This document shows, piece by piece, positions 37,624 to 46,930 of a stretch of DNA of 64,000 bases. A program made the translations under genes and the position numbers. Positions within the stretch are counted from its first letter, which is position 1, and every line of letters begins with the position of its first letter. The notes under the pieces are model-generated. The model was not told where the DNA came from and did not search any database. It saw only the letters and a list, made by a program, of their open reading frames with translations. Source of the DNA: Alphaproteobacteria bacterium (lineage in GTDB: Bacteria; Pseudomonadota; Alphaproteobacteria; Rhizobiales; JAKIUO01); contig JAJRPI010000032.1 in assembly GCA_024280895.1 (NCBI GenBank), positions 47,070 to 111,069 of the forward strand, read 5' to 3'.

Positions 37624-38175
37624 ATGACCGATCATTTTCCATTGCACAATCGTGACAGTGCACCTGATGATTCAAAAGGGGTGCTGGCGGCCATGCAGAA
37701 CAAGTTTGGTTTTGACCTTAACCTGTTTGGCAAGATGGCGACCTCTTCAAAAACCCTTAAGGCTTATATCGGGGTCAATGAGATTTTTGCGAGGAGCAGT
37801 TTTTCGCCGATTGAACAGCAAATAGTGTTGCTGACCATTTCTCAATATAATGGTTGTGATTATTGTGTGGCCGCTCATACGACCGGCGCGCAGATGCAAA
37901 GCATGCCGGAAAGCACGATCCGCGCTGCGGCTGCTGGCGAGCCGATTGTCAGTGTTGAGCTTGAGGCATTGCGCCAGTTCACGCGCAAAATGGTCGATCA
38001 GCGCGGGGTTCTTAAAGAAGGAGAGCTGGAAGAGTTTCTGACCGTTGGATATACGCCTGAAAACGCGCTGGAAGTGATCACCGGCATCGCCCTCAAGACC
38101 ATATCGAACTATGCCAATCATTTGATGGACACGCCGATTGACGAGGCGTTCAAGGACAATGCGCCCAAGGCTTAA
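37624..38175 (+). CDS. AhpD-like carboxymuconolactone decarboxylase-family protein
   Basis: 183 residues from ATG at 37624 (GCGGAG upstream). The alkylhydroperoxidase motif is YNGCDYCVAAH, with the catalytic CxxC followed by His, in an all-helical AhpD-like fold, and KTISNYANHLMDTPID near the C-terminus. Likely a peroxide-detoxifying or redox protein; substrate unknown. Single gene, convergent with fadH. Confidence 0.9.
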   Translation: MTDHFPLHNRDSAPDDSKGVLAAMQNKFGFDLNLFGKMATSSKTLKAYIGVNEIFARSSFSPIEQQIVLLTISQYNGCDYCVAAHTTGAQMQSMPESTIRAAAAGEPIVSVELEALRQFTRKMVDQRGVLKEGELEEFLTVGYTPENALEVITGIALKTISNYANHLMDTPIDEAFKDNAPKA

Positions 38176-38240
38176 GGCAGGTGGTGTTTGGCTTGATGCC
38201 AGCACTGTTAAACCAAAAAGGTGTTAGGCCGTTTTTGGGA

Positions 38241-40274
38241 TCACAAGCTCAGCGCCATATTATAGCCTTGCGATATGGCACGCAGGGCATCGAGTTCACC
38301 TGCTTTGGCGGCGCCGCCAATGATGTGGGTGGAAACGCCCGCCATGGACAGTTCCTCATGCAGCGAGGTGCGGCTTTCCTGACCGGCGCATATGACGATG
38401 GTGTCAGCGGCGATGATTGATTGTTCCCCGTCCATTACGATATGCAGGCCCTCATCTGAAATGCGTTCATAGGTGACGCCAGTGAGGATGTTGACGCCGC
38501 GGCGCTTCAGGGCCTTTTTGAGAGCCCAGCCGGTGGTGAAGCCAAGGCTGCGCCCCGGCTTGCCGCTGGTTCTTTGTAGCAGCGTGATCTGGCGAGGGCT
38601 TTGCTCTAGTGAGGGTCCTTGTGGGCTGAGGCCTCCTTTGACCTCAAGTCCCTGGTCAACTCCCCAATCTTTGAGAAAGGCTTGTGGCGTGCGGTCATCA
38701 CTTTCCAGCGCGGAGAGAAAATCGGCAACATCAAATCCGATACCGCCAGCACCGATGATGGCGACATTGTTGCCGCAGATCTTTTCGCCTGACAGGATTT
38801 GCGGGTAGGAGACGACACTTGCATGATCAATCCCGTCCATCTCGATCTGTCGCGGGGAAACGCCGGTGGCGATGATGATCTCGTCAAAATTTTCATCCAT
38901 GATCATTTGAACGCTTGCTGCCACTCCGGTTTTGATGTCCACATTGTGTGTGTCTAGCTGGTTTTTGAAATAGCGTAATGTTTCATCAAATTCATCTTTT
39001 CTGGGCACCTTGCGCGCCAGCTGCAATTGGCCGCCAAGCTCGTCATTGGCTTCAAACAGAGTGACACTGTGACCGCGCGCGCCAGCGATACTGGCGGCCG
39101 CCATGCCAGCCGCGCCGCCACCGATCACAGCGATGCGTTTGGGCTGCTCAGCAGCGGTAATTTGCAGATCTGCTTCATGTCCGGCGCGCGGATTAACAAG
39201 GCAGGTCGCCGCCTTGGCCTTAAAAATATAATCAAGACAGGCCTGATTGCAGGCGATGCAGATATTGATTTGATCGCGTTCGCCAGCAGCAGCTTTATTG
39301 ACGAAATCGGGGTCGGCCAGCAGCGGGCGGGCCAGATAGGCCAGATCCCCATGCCCGTCGCGCAAAACCTTTTCCACGGTTTCGGGGGTATTGAGGCGAT
39401 TTGAGACAACCACCGGAATGTTTACAGCCTCCTTGATGCGTTTGGCGGCAAAACTCCAAGTGCCGCGCGGCACCATATAGGCGATGGTCGGGATGCGCGC
39501 TTCATGCCAGCCAATACCGGTGGACAATATATCCGCGCCAGCCTGTTCAATATCTTTGGCAAGCGAGATGATGTCGTTTGCCGTTGCGCCGTCCTCCACC
39601 AGCTCAAGCGATGAAATGCGGTACATGATGATGAACTCATCGGGGGTCTCGGCGCGAATGGTGCGGACGATTGCAAGCGGGAACCGGTGACGGTTTTCAA
39701 CCGACCCGCCCCATTTGTCGTCACGCTGATTGGTGCGTGCAGCTGTAAACTGATTGATCAAATAGCCCTCAGATCCCATGATTTCGACGCCATCATAACC
39801 TGCTTCGTTGGCCAGTTGGGCGCACGTGGAAAAGTCTGCAATCGTTTGCTCGACCTGCGCTGGCTCTAGCGCTTTGGGGGTGAGGGGGCTAATGGGGGCA
39901 CGGATCGCCGAGGGGGCAACGGTTTTTAACGTACCGCCATAGCGTCCGGCATGCAGGATTTGCAGAAATATTTTGCCACCCGCTTCGTGTACGGCATTGG
40001 TGACGATCTGGTGATCTTTGATCTGCGCGCGCTCGTTCAAGAGGGGACCGTTCATTTCCAGATGTCCGGCAACGTTTGGAGCATAGCCCCCCGTGATGAT
40101 CAGTCCAACACCACCTTTGGCCCGTTCGGCATAAAATTTTGAGAGCCGCTTTGCTCCATCTGGTGCGTTCTCAAGGCGGGTGTGCATGGCCCCCATTATG
40201 ACCCGGTTCTTGAGCTCGTTATGTCGTAGCTTGAGGGGCGCGAGCATGAGAGGAAAGTGCGGATTTTCTGTCAT
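38241..40274 (-). CDS. fadH: NADPH-dependent 2,4-dienoyl-CoA reductase
   Basis: 677 residues. Reduces 2,4-dienoyl-CoA during beta-oxidation of unsaturated fatty acids. The N-terminal old-yellow-enzyme FMN barrel (to about residue 340) is followed by the 4Fe-4S motif C-x2-C-x3-C-x11-C (starting CIACNQACLDY), then FAD- and NADPH-binding Rossmann domains with VIGGGAAGMAAA and IIGAGGIGFDVA. Domain order and length match E. coli FadH. Single gene. Confidence 0.95.
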   Translation of the reverse strand: MTENPHFPLMLAPLKLRHNELKNRVIMGAMHTRLENAPDGAKRLSKFYAERAKGGVGLIITGGYAPNVAGHLEMNGPLLNERAQIKDHQIVTNAVHEAGGKIFLQILHAGRYGGTLKTVAPSAIRAPISPLTPKALEPAQVEQTIADFSTCAQLANEAGYDGVEIMGSEGYLINQFTAARTNQRDDKWGGSVENRHRFPLAIVRTIRAETPDEFIIMYRISSLELVEDGATANDIISLAKDIEQAGADILSTGIGWHEARIPTIAYMVPRGTWSFAAKRIKEAVNIPVVVSNRLNTPETVEKVLRDGHGDLAYLARPLLADPDFVNKAAAGERDQINICIACNQACLDYIFKAKAATCLVNPRAGHEADLQITAAEQPKRIAVIGGGAAGMAAASIAGARGHSVTLFEANDELGGQLQLARKVPRKDEFDETLRYFKNQLDTHNVDIKTGVAASVQMIMDENFDEIIIATGVSPRQIEMDGIDHASVVSYPQILSGEKICGNNVAIIGAGGIGFDVADFLSALESDDRTPQAFLKDWGVDQGLEVKGGLSPQGPSLEQSPRQITLLQRTSGKPGRSLGFTTGWALKKALKRRGVNILTGVTYERISDEGLHIVMDGEQSIIAADTIVICAGQESRTSLHEELSMAGVSTHIIGGAAKAGELDALRAISQGYNMALSL

Positions 40275-40395
40275 TATTTGATCCTGTCAGAGCCGGTCTT
40301 TGGGTGCTGAATATTAGTTATACAGATTTTCTGGCAACATGCTTGGCAAAATTGCCCGACTTGAGCCTGCGGTTCTTGTGTGTTAGTCCGGTTTG

Positions 40396-41127
40396 ATGAT
40401 TTCCGTTATTATACCAACCCTTAATGCTGAACGGTCGCTTAGTTCGACCTTGAGTGCCCTTGTTCCGGCCACGGTTGAGGGAATAGTGCGCGAAGTGCTG
40501 TTGGTGGATGGTGGATCTACTGATGCGACCTTGCAGATTGGTGATGATGCTGGCGTCAAGATCATATCCTGCACAAGGGGACGTGGACATCAGTTGGCGA
40601 AAGGCGGGGAGCAAGCGCGAGGGCCGTGGCTATTGTTCTTGCACGCTGATACCAGGCTGGAGCCGGGTTGGAGCAAGGACGCCGAACAATTTATTATCCG
40701 TCATACAAATCAGCAAAAGGCGGCGGCAGCCTTTTCGTTTGCCCTTGATGATGCTGGCGTGAGACCACGCCTGCTCGAAGCTTTGGTTGGTTTGCGGTGT
40801 CGTTTGTTCAAGCTCCCCTATGGTGATCAGGGTTTGTTGATCGAGAAGGGATATTATGAGCAGCTCGGTGGTTTTTCAAAATTGCCATTGATGGAAGATG
40901 TAGATTTTGTGCGCCGCATTGGTGGTAAGCAAATTCACATATTACCCAGCAAGGCTGTGACCAGTGCCGTGCGCTTTAAAGACAGGGGCTATGTTCGGCG
41001 GGTTGCTTGCAATCTGTATTGCCTGGCTCTTTATTATGCTGGCGTCGCGCCAAATGAAATTGCTAGACGCTATGATCAAGATGGCTGCCGTGCGCCATCA
41101 AATGAGGGCTCTAATGCCGCTTCGTAA
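40396..41127 (+). CDS. TIGR04283-type family 2 glycosyltransferase
   Basis: 243 residues. GT2 fold: SVIIPTLNAERSL at the N-terminus, the sugar-nucleotide DxD as LHADTRL, GDQGLLIEKGYYEQLGG and MEDVDFVRRI. The TIGR04283 family has been linked with arsenosugar biosynthesis in cyanobacteria and others. It overlaps by 14 bp a TIGR04282 (DUF2064) gene, the usual partner. No arsenic genes are in the window, so the arsenosugar role is inferred from the family pairing only. Confidence 0.88.
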   Translation: MISVIIPTLNAERSLSSTLSALVPATVEGIVREVLLVDGGSTDATLQIGDDAGVKIISCTRGRGHQLAKGGEQARGPWLLFLHADTRLEPGWSKDAEQFIIRHTNQQKAAAAFSFALDDAGVRPRLLEALVGLRCRLFKLPYGDQGLLIEKGYYEQLGGFSKLPLMEDVDFVRRIGGKQIHILPSKAVTSAVRFKDRGYVRRVACNLYCLALYYAGVAPNEIARRYDQDGCRAPSNEGSNAAS

Positions 41128-41683
41128 TACGCTTGTTATTATGGCTAAAACACCGTCAGCCGGACGGGTCAAGACACGCCTTGCGGCAGATATTGGGGTG
41201 AGTGAAGCCCTACGTTTTTATCGCCATCAACTGGCCCTTACCTGCCGCACACTATCCCATCATCCCAGCTGGCAATTGGTGCTTGCGAGCGCCCCTGATC
41301 ATGATCGTACCCTGTATGGCTATGGCGCTGACAAGGTGATCGGGCAAGGCCGAGGCGGCCTTGGTGTGCGCATGCAGCATTTGTTTGATCGTATGGGCCG
41401 TGGTCCCTTGATCATTATTGGTGCGGATATTCCAGGCATTACCCCCGCAATGATCGCGCGGGCCTTTCATGTCTTGAAGGGGCATGACCATGTCTTTGGT
41501 CCCGCCCAAGATGGCGGCTACTGGTTGGTGGGACAGCGCCGCTCCCCAAGGGTCACAAAAGCATTTGCCAATATTCGCTGGTCCAGCCCCCACGCACTAG
41601 ATGATACGCTGCAAAATCTGTCAGGTAGCACGGTGGGCTATGTGGACACGCTCAATGATGTGGACACCGGTGCAGACCTTTAG
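41114..41683 (+). CDS. TIGR04282/DUF2064 glycosyltransferase-like protein
   Basis: 189 residues from the ATG at 41114 (GAGGGC upstream). N-terminal MAKTPSAGRVKTRLAADIG is the nucleotidyl/GT-A signature; LIIIGADIPGITPAMI and GPAQDGGYWLVG are the family motifs. It overlaps the preceding glycosyltransferase and its stop overlaps the convergent moaB gene by four bases. It is predicted to act with the GT2 partner. Confidence 0.88.
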   Translation: MPLRNTLVIMAKTPSAGRVKTRLAADIGVSEALRFYRHQLALTCRTLSHHPSWQLVLASAPDHDRTLYGYGADKVIGQGRGGLGVRMQHLFDRMGRGPLIIIGADIPGITPAMIARAFHVLKGHDHVFGPAQDGGYWLVGQRRSPRVTKAFANIRWSSPHALDDTLQNLSGSTVGYVDTLNDVDTGADL

Positions 41684-42228
41684 CTCTCCAAAAAACGGGG
41701 CATCAGGGTGACGAGGTTGCAAGGTTTGTGGCGGTTGTCGAGCTGGGTCACTAAAATGCCGTTCCAGGCATCCTTGCAAGCGCCGGGGGAACCGGGCAGG
41801 GTGAACAGCATGGTGCCTTTGGCAAGACCGGCGCAAGCGCGCGATGCCATGGTTGAGGTGCCAACGGTTTGATAGCTGAGCATGTGCATGAGTACGGCAA
41901 ATCCCTCGATTTCCTTGTCATAGAGCGGTTTGATGGCCTCGACTGTGACATCGCGCCCCGTCAGGCCCGTGCCGCCAGTAGTGATCACCACATCTGTGCC
42001 GGCATCATCAATATGGCTTTGCACGGCGCCGCGAATAAATGGGATTTCATCCTTGATAATCTGGCGCGAAACGCAATTGTGTGCGGCCTCCTTTAGCATT
42101 TTCTCCAGCCGGTCGCCTGAGCGGTCATCTTGGGGCGTTCGGGTATCAGAGATCGTTAAAATGGCGATGTTGAGTGGCTGGAAAGTCTTGGTTTTGTCGA
42201 TGCGGGACATGTTTTCGACGGGGGGCAT
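41680..42228 (-). CDS. moaB: Molybdenum cofactor biosynthesis protein B
   Basis: 182 residues from ATG at 42228 (AGGAA upstream). MoaB/MogA fold, adenylyltransferase-like in molybdopterin synthesis: ILTISDTR, VITTGGTGLTGRDVT, FAVLMHMLSYQTVGTS and FTLPGSPGACKDAW. No other moa genes are nearby, so it stands alone here. Confidence 0.95.
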   Translation of the reverse strand: MPPVENMSRIDKTKTFQPLNIAILTISDTRTPQDDRSGDRLEKMLKEAAHNCVSRQIIKDEIPFIRGAVQSHIDDAGTDVVITTGGTGLTGRDVTVEAIKPLYDKEIEGFAVLMHMLSYQTVGTSTMASRACAGLAKGTMLFTLPGSPGACKDAWNGILVTQLDNRHKPCNLVTLMPRFLES

Positions 42229-42293
42229 GATATTTCCTCGGGCGGTTTTGTGTTAGGGGCTTGATCAACATATAGCGGCTGCAAAGATTGTTG

Positions 42294-43154
42294 TCATGTT
42301 TGGCGATCAATACCGTCCCAAAGAGCGACACCCAGATAGCTAGCAAGCTGCTCGGCATCGTGCAGCGCTTTTTTTTGATTGTAGTAAGTGACGATCATGC
42401 GGCGTTTTCCACCTTTGAGCACAAGATTAAGCTGGGCGTTTGTGTATCCTCCAGATTTGCGCGCAACCCGGTAGGGCAGGAGTTGCAGCGCTTCGATTGC
42501 GCGCAGTTCAACATACTCCCTCCGGTGCCAGCCAAGAATAAACTGGCCGCGTCTTTGATCAATGCGTATGGGGGCCATGGCGAGATAGGCAAGATAAAGT
42601 CCCGCAATGACAAAGAGCAGGGGAAGAGCGGCGATGAGCCGATAATACCAGACCATATCGTAAGTCACGAAGTAAGTGATGGTGTAGGCAAATAATCCAA
42701 GAATGAGAAACATAGCGGCAAACAGACTATTGCTAAAAGTCTGTTTGAAAATAGGCTGGCCTTTTTTGTCCATGTGCAATCTGTGGGTATCAAAATTGGC
42801 GGTCTCGGCGCGAATGGGCTGCCAATCTGTTTTCGCGGTGCGTTCATCGCCAAATCTGTCGAACAAATCATTGGCGATATCTCGTTTTGACGGTTTGGGG
42901 CCGTTGAGATCTCTGCCGCAATTGTAACATTTGTCAGGGCTGAGAATGGCTTTTTGGGACAGTAAGGGGACGCCGCAAGTGGGACAGGTGATTTGCGAGA
43001 TCATCACATAGAGCGCGATGCCGATGGTGATGATGGTCAAAAAGAACAGCCAGAATAACCAAAAAGCATTAATGGTGCCTGTGAGGACCAGAACGATGAT
43101 GATGAGCGCCCCGGCAACATAAGTATTTCGCAACTGTTTCAATTGCTTGATCAT
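42294..43154 (-). CDS. Zinc-ribbon membrane protein with photosystem-assembly-like domain
   Basis: 286 residues from ATG at 43154. Two N-terminal helices (about 12-50), then a zinc ribbon (CPTCG...CYNCG), two more helices (about 140-190), and a C-terminal PH-like domain (IDQRRGQFILGWHRREYVEL). The last part resembles small PH-fold modules of bacterial membrane proteins; no named family recognised. The ribosome binding site is weak. It lies 41 bp downstream of the UDG gene on the same strand. Confidence 0.72.
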   Translation of the reverse strand: MIKQLKQLRNTYVAGALIIIVLVLTGTINAFWLFWLFFLTIITIGIALYVMISQITCPTCGVPLLSQKAILSPDKCYNCGRDLNGPKPSKRDIANDLFDRFGDERTAKTDWQPIRAETANFDTHRLHMDKKGQPIFKQTFSNSLFAAMFLILGLFAYTITYFVTYDMVWYYRLIAALPLLFVIAGLYLAYLAMAPIRIDQRRGQFILGWHRREYVELRAIEALQLLPYRVARKSGGYTNAQLNLVLKGGKRRMIVTYYNQKKALHDAEQLASYLGVALWDGIDRQT

Positions 43155-43195
43155 GGGGGATGGGTCAATGTCTTTGTTCAGTTGGGAGCCTCGTA

Positions 43196-44062
43196 TCAGT
43201 TCTTTTTTTCGCGCAGTTTTTCCTTGATCATCAATAGATCTTGCCAGGCGAGCTTTTTGGCAGCTGGAGTGCGCCACAGATGTGAGGGGTGCAGGGTCGG
43301 CAGTAATTGATAGGCCTGCCCGTTGATCTCCAGTTTAACCCATTTGCCGCGTAGCCGCATAATACCGCTCTTGGTTCGTAGCAAGGTTTTGGCTGCCGTG
43401 CCGCCAAGCGCCACAATGACCTTTGGCTTGATGAGCTCGATCTGGCGTTCAAGGAAGGGGCGGCAAATATCAGTTTCAGCTTGTGTGGGTGTGCGGTTGC
43501 CAGGCGGGCGCCAGAACACTGTGTTGGTGATCCACACATCGGTGGGGCGGTCAAGTTTTGCCGCTTGCAGCATCTTGTCGAGTAGCTGACCATCGCGTCC
43601 CACAAATGGCAGGCCCGCAAGGTCTTCATCGCGCCCTGGAGCTTCGCCAATCAACATCAGTGAGCTTCGCGGGTTGCCATCGGCAAAACAGGTCTTCTTG
43701 GCCATATTTTTCAAGGAACAGCCGTCAAATTGCTCAAGAGCTGCTTGCAGTTCCGCTATTGTGCTGGCCTTGGCTGATAGCTCACTTGCTTCCAGCACGG
43801 CCAGTTCGGTTTTGGGGGCCGCGAGCGAATGGTCTGCTCTGGCAATTTTTGGAGCGATTTTGGCGACCCTTGCGGGTGCTGCTGGTGAAGCGGTTTGAGG
43901 TCGGCTATTCGTTGCCTGTCTTGCTATCAAAGTTGGCGCAGAGGGACGTTTGCTGATTTCGAACCAGTCGGTGGGTTGATCGGCGACGATCACATCGACA
44001 CCGCTCATGTCATACCATTGAAGAATGGTTGCCAGCTGTTTATGATCCATTGCTTTGTTCAT
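43196..44062 (-). CDS. Family-4-like uracil-DNA glycosylase
   Basis: 288 residues (ATG 44062; an in-frame ATG at 44050 is also possible). A variable N-terminal region of about 115 residues precedes the UDG domain: LIGEAPGRDEDLAGLPFVG (motif A), TNTVFWRPPGNRTPT, VALGGTAAKTLL, and TLHPSHLWR (motif B). It probably excises uracil from deaminated DNA. Only three cysteines are present in the whole protein (DGCSL, KKTCF and DICRPF), fewer than the four Fe-S ligands of canonical family 4 enzymes. Confidence 0.9.
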   Translation of the reverse strand: MNKAMDHKQLATILQWYDMSGVDVIVADQPTDWFEISKRPSAPTLIARQATNSRPQTASPAAPARVAKIAPKIARADHSLAAPKTELAVLEASELSAKASTIAELQAALEQFDGCSLKNMAKKTCFADGNPRSSLMLIGEAPGRDEDLAGLPFVGRDGQLLDKMLQAAKLDRPTDVWITNTVFWRPPGNRTPTQAETDICRPFLERQIELIKPKVIVALGGTAAKTLLRTKSGIMRLRGKWVKLEINGQAYQLLPTLHPSHLWRTPAAKKLAWQDLLMIKEKLREKKN

Positions 44063-44596
44063 TGAGCCAAATAATAGAAGTTTTTACCCGCATTGAACAG
44101 GTTTTTGGAGTCTCGCACGATATTTGTCCAGATCGCGATAAGTGTGGCATCAAAGACAAGGTTGGCAAGTTGATTTTATCACCGCCGCCATCTGGTGGCC
44201 CCACTTGTGTGGATATGTCGAGATGGCTTGGTGCCTGGAGTAGCAACGACTTGCCCCGGGGTTGAAAATGGTGGTAGTTTTTAAGTGCTTGTGATAGTTT
44301 TTTTGCGCAAAAAGTACTAATAAATAAATAGGGGAGCACACGGGCAGGGCTAAAAAACATTATGGAATCGTTGTTTATGCGCGTGAGCGGTTCCCAAAGA
44401 TGGCCTGTGTTAAAGGGCGAAACCTTATTAACCTATTTGTAGCGCAACGTAAGAAACAGATGATCTGAACTGATAGGATGCTTGCAGTATTGGGCTCAAA
44501 TTGCCAGTACTCCCTCGTTTCAGAATGAATATTGGCAAATATTTGCGGTGATCTTTTAATCTAGAGACAAGCCGCGCGACAGGATGCAGGATTAGA
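44063..44596. other. 534-bp divergent intergenic region with palindrome
   Basis: Between the UDG gene (minus) and the TPR-LysM gene (plus). No credible gene. AT-rich close to the plus-strand gene. It contains a perfect 12-bp palindrome GCAAATATTTGC (44535-44546) 51 bp before the TPR-LysM start, a plausible regulatory site. Frames 44029-44265 (plus) and 44040-44360 (minus) match no family. Confidence 0.6.
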
Positions 44597-46924
44597 ATGA
44601 AAATTCTCAAGAATAATTTTCGATCGACTTTCCCTCTCGGCTTAATTTTTCGAACGAGCCTGATGGGGGTCGTTTTATGCTTTGGTCCCGGTAAAAGTGT
44701 TTCGGCTCAAGAAGAAACGACACCAGAAAAACCGGTACCAGAACAGTCAATGCAAAAAAAGCCGACGCAGGAAAACGCGCCTACGCCTGCAGTCGTGACC
44801 ACTCCGACTGCTGCCGCGCCTGCTCTTGTGCCAGATAATGTACCGCCCCCTGGATATACACCTCCTGCGATGGTGCCAACTCCTGTTGTGGTCCCGGACA
44901 ATGTCCCACCACCAGGATATGTGCCGGTCGTCGATCAGCCGGTCGACGCACCTGCAAAGAATGCTGACACGCAAAAGGCCATGAAACCTAAGGTCATCAA
45001 AGATCAATATGGAGTGCGTGCGGAACACCGCATTGTGGAGCGCCCTCAAGATGCCAAAGATAATTTGCTCGGCAATTACCTGGCGGGACGAGTGGCACGC
45101 GGGTTACGTGACCATACTGCTGCTGCCAAATATTTTGGTCTGGCCCTGCGTGCAGATCCAAGCAGTGATATATTGCTTGAGCAGACCTTTGTGCTCGAAC
45201 TTGCCCGTGGCAATTGGGAAAAGAGTACAAGGCTTGCAAAAGAGGTCATCAAAAAAGGCGAGAAACACCGCTTTTCACGTATGGTGCTTGGACTGGAGGC
45301 CGTCGTTAATAAGGATTTCTCCGAGGCGGAAAATCAGTTTTCCCGTTCTGAGCAAAGATCGCCACTTGGCAAGATGATTGGTATTATTGTCGAGGCCTGG
45401 CTGCATCAGGCAAAGGGCGAAAGTCAGCAAGCGCTTGATGCAATCAAACGTCTTGATGTCATGAACTGGTCGAAGTTTTATCAAGATTATCACCGCGCCA
45501 TGATTGCAGATCTGGCGGGACGCCACTCGCTGGCCCGCAAGACCTATCAAAGAATGTTTAAAAAAGACTCGAGATCTTTACGGTTGATGGAAGGCTATGT
45601 ACGCCATTTATCCGCAACCGGTGCACCCAAAGCGGCCCTTCGTTTGATGGCTACTCACATCGAGCGCAATGGCGGACATCCGCTGGTGGTTGATCTGCAA
45701 GCCAAAGTGAGAGCTGGCGAAACACTTGAGCTGATCGCGTCGACGCCGACCGAGGGCCTGGCAGAGCTTTATTACGGTATTGGCGATGCGCTGACCGGCG
45801 ATGGCGGGGTTGATCTGGGTATGATTTACCTGCAGGCCGGATTGCGACTGCGCCCCGATCTGCCACTTGCCAGCATGGCGCTGGCCGAAGCCTATGAAGA
45901 AACCAAGCATTTCGAACAGGCCAACCGCATCTATGACAAAATCGGCAAGGACAGCCCCTTGTGGCCTGGAGCTACTGTGCGCCGCGCCTTCAATCTCAAT
46001 TCCTTGAAAAAAGTTGATGAAGCCAAAGCCACACTTGATGAATTGATTGAGCTTTATCCAAATGATATCACTGCTGCCGAGGCGCAGGGCAATATTTTGC
46101 GCGCTCACAAGCGTTATAGCGAAGCCGTCGTTTATTATACCAAGGCAATCGATCTACTGCAGAAACCCGCTAAATTCCATTGGAAATATTATTATTCCCG
46201 GGGCGTTTGTTTCGAGCGCCTGAAGGACTGGTCAAATGCCGAAAAAGATCTACTGCAAGCGCGCAAGTTAGATCCTGATCAGGCATTGGTGCTCAACTAT
46301 CTGGGCTATTCCTGGGTCGATCAAGGGTTCCATCTTAACAAGGCAATGGGTTTTATTCGCCGTGCTGTTGAGCTGAAACCTGACGATGGATATTTCGTCG
46401 ATAGTCTTGGCTGGGCGCATTTTCGTCTCGGCAACTATAAAAAGGCTTCGTTAGAACTGGAGCGCGCTGTTGAATTGAAACCCGACGATCCCGTTATCAA
46501 TGATCATCTGGGAGACGCCTATTGGCGCGTCGGGCGCAAGCTGGAAGCGCAGTTCCAATGGGCGCAATCCTTGACCTTGGAACCCAGTGACAAGGATGTC
46601 ATCAAGATCAAGGCAAAGATCAAGGATGGCATGAAAAAGCTTGAGCCCGTCAAGACACTGGCCTTTGGTCCCGGCAATGTCGGCAAGCTGAAAAAGGCTG
46701 TTGCCTCGCAAACCGATCAAGACACTGGTCCTGGCAAGAGCATTGGGGAGGGCCGCGTGCATGTGGTGCGCAGCGGTGAAAGTCTGTGGACGATTTCCAA
46801 GCGCTATTATGGCAAGGGCCAGTTTCATCAAAAATTGTTGCGGGCTAATCAGCGCCGCTTGCTGAAAGGCAATAAAATTAAACCCGGTTTACGGTTGATT
46901 ATTCCGCCCTTGTTGCCGCGCTAG
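44597..46924 (+). CDS. Secreted TPR-repeat protein with C-terminal LysM domain
   Basis: 775 residues. A signal peptide ends near KSVSAQ (about residue 38). Next is a Pro/Thr/Val-rich linker with a duplicated unit, VPDNVPPPGYTPPAMVPTPV and VPDNVPPPGYVPV. About ten tetratricopeptide repeats fill residues 140-690; the last ones (LNYLGYSWVDQGFHLNKAMG, RAVELKPDDGYFVDSLGWAH, RAVELKPDDPVINDHLGDAY) are textbook. A LysM peptidoglycan-binding domain (VHVVRSGESLWTISKRYYG to INKIKPGLRLIIPP-like end) closes the protein. It likely sits in the periplasm bound to peptidoglycan and organises partners. The ispE gene starts seven bases after its stop. Confidence 0.9.
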   Translation: MKILKNNFRSTFPLGLIFRTSLMGVVLCFGPGKSVSAQEETTPEKPVPEQSMQKKPTQENAPTPAVVTTPTAAAPALVPDNVPPPGYTPPAMVPTPVVVPDNVPPPGYVPVVDQPVDAPAKNADTQKAMKPKVIKDQYGVRAEHRIVERPQDAKDNLLGNYLAGRVARGLRDHTAAAKYFGLALRADPSSDILLEQTFVLELARGNWEKSTRLAKEVIKKGEKHRFSRMVLGLEAVVNKDFSEAENQFSRSEQRSPLGKMIGIIVEAWLHQAKGESQQALDAIKRLDVMNWSKFYQDYHRAMIADLAGRHSLARKTYQRMFKKDSRSLRLMEGYVRHLSATGAPKAALRLMATHIERNGGHPLVVDLQAKVRAGETLELIASTPTEGLAELYYGIGDALTGDGGVDLGMIYLQAGLRLRPDLPLASMALAEAYEETKHFEQANRIYDKIGKDSPLWPGATVRRAFNLNSLKKVDEAKATLDELIELYPNDITAAEAQGNILRAHKRYSEAVVYYTKAIDLLQKPAKFHWKYYYSRGVCFERLKDWSNAEKDLLQARKLDPDQALVLNYLGYSWVDQGFHLNKAMGFIRRAVELKPDDGYFVDSLGWAHFRLGNYKKASLELERAVELKPDDPVINDHLGDAYWRVGRKLEAQFQWAQSLTLEPSDKDVIKIKAKIKDGMKKLEPVKTLAFGPGNVGKLKKAVASQTDQDTGPGKSIGEGRVHVVRSGESLWTISKRYYGKGQFHQKLLRANQRRLLKGNKIKPGLRLIIPPLLPR

Positions 46925-46930
46925 TCAGTC

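Noticed and set aside
44029..44360. Open frames on both strands in the UDG/TPR-LysM gap
   Set aside because: Short, no family pattern and no ribosome binding sites.
44535..44549. Possible sigma-54 promoter (TGGCAAATATTTGC) before the TPR-LysM gene
   Set aside because: The GG to GC spacing is nine, not ten, bases; it is better read as a palindrome.
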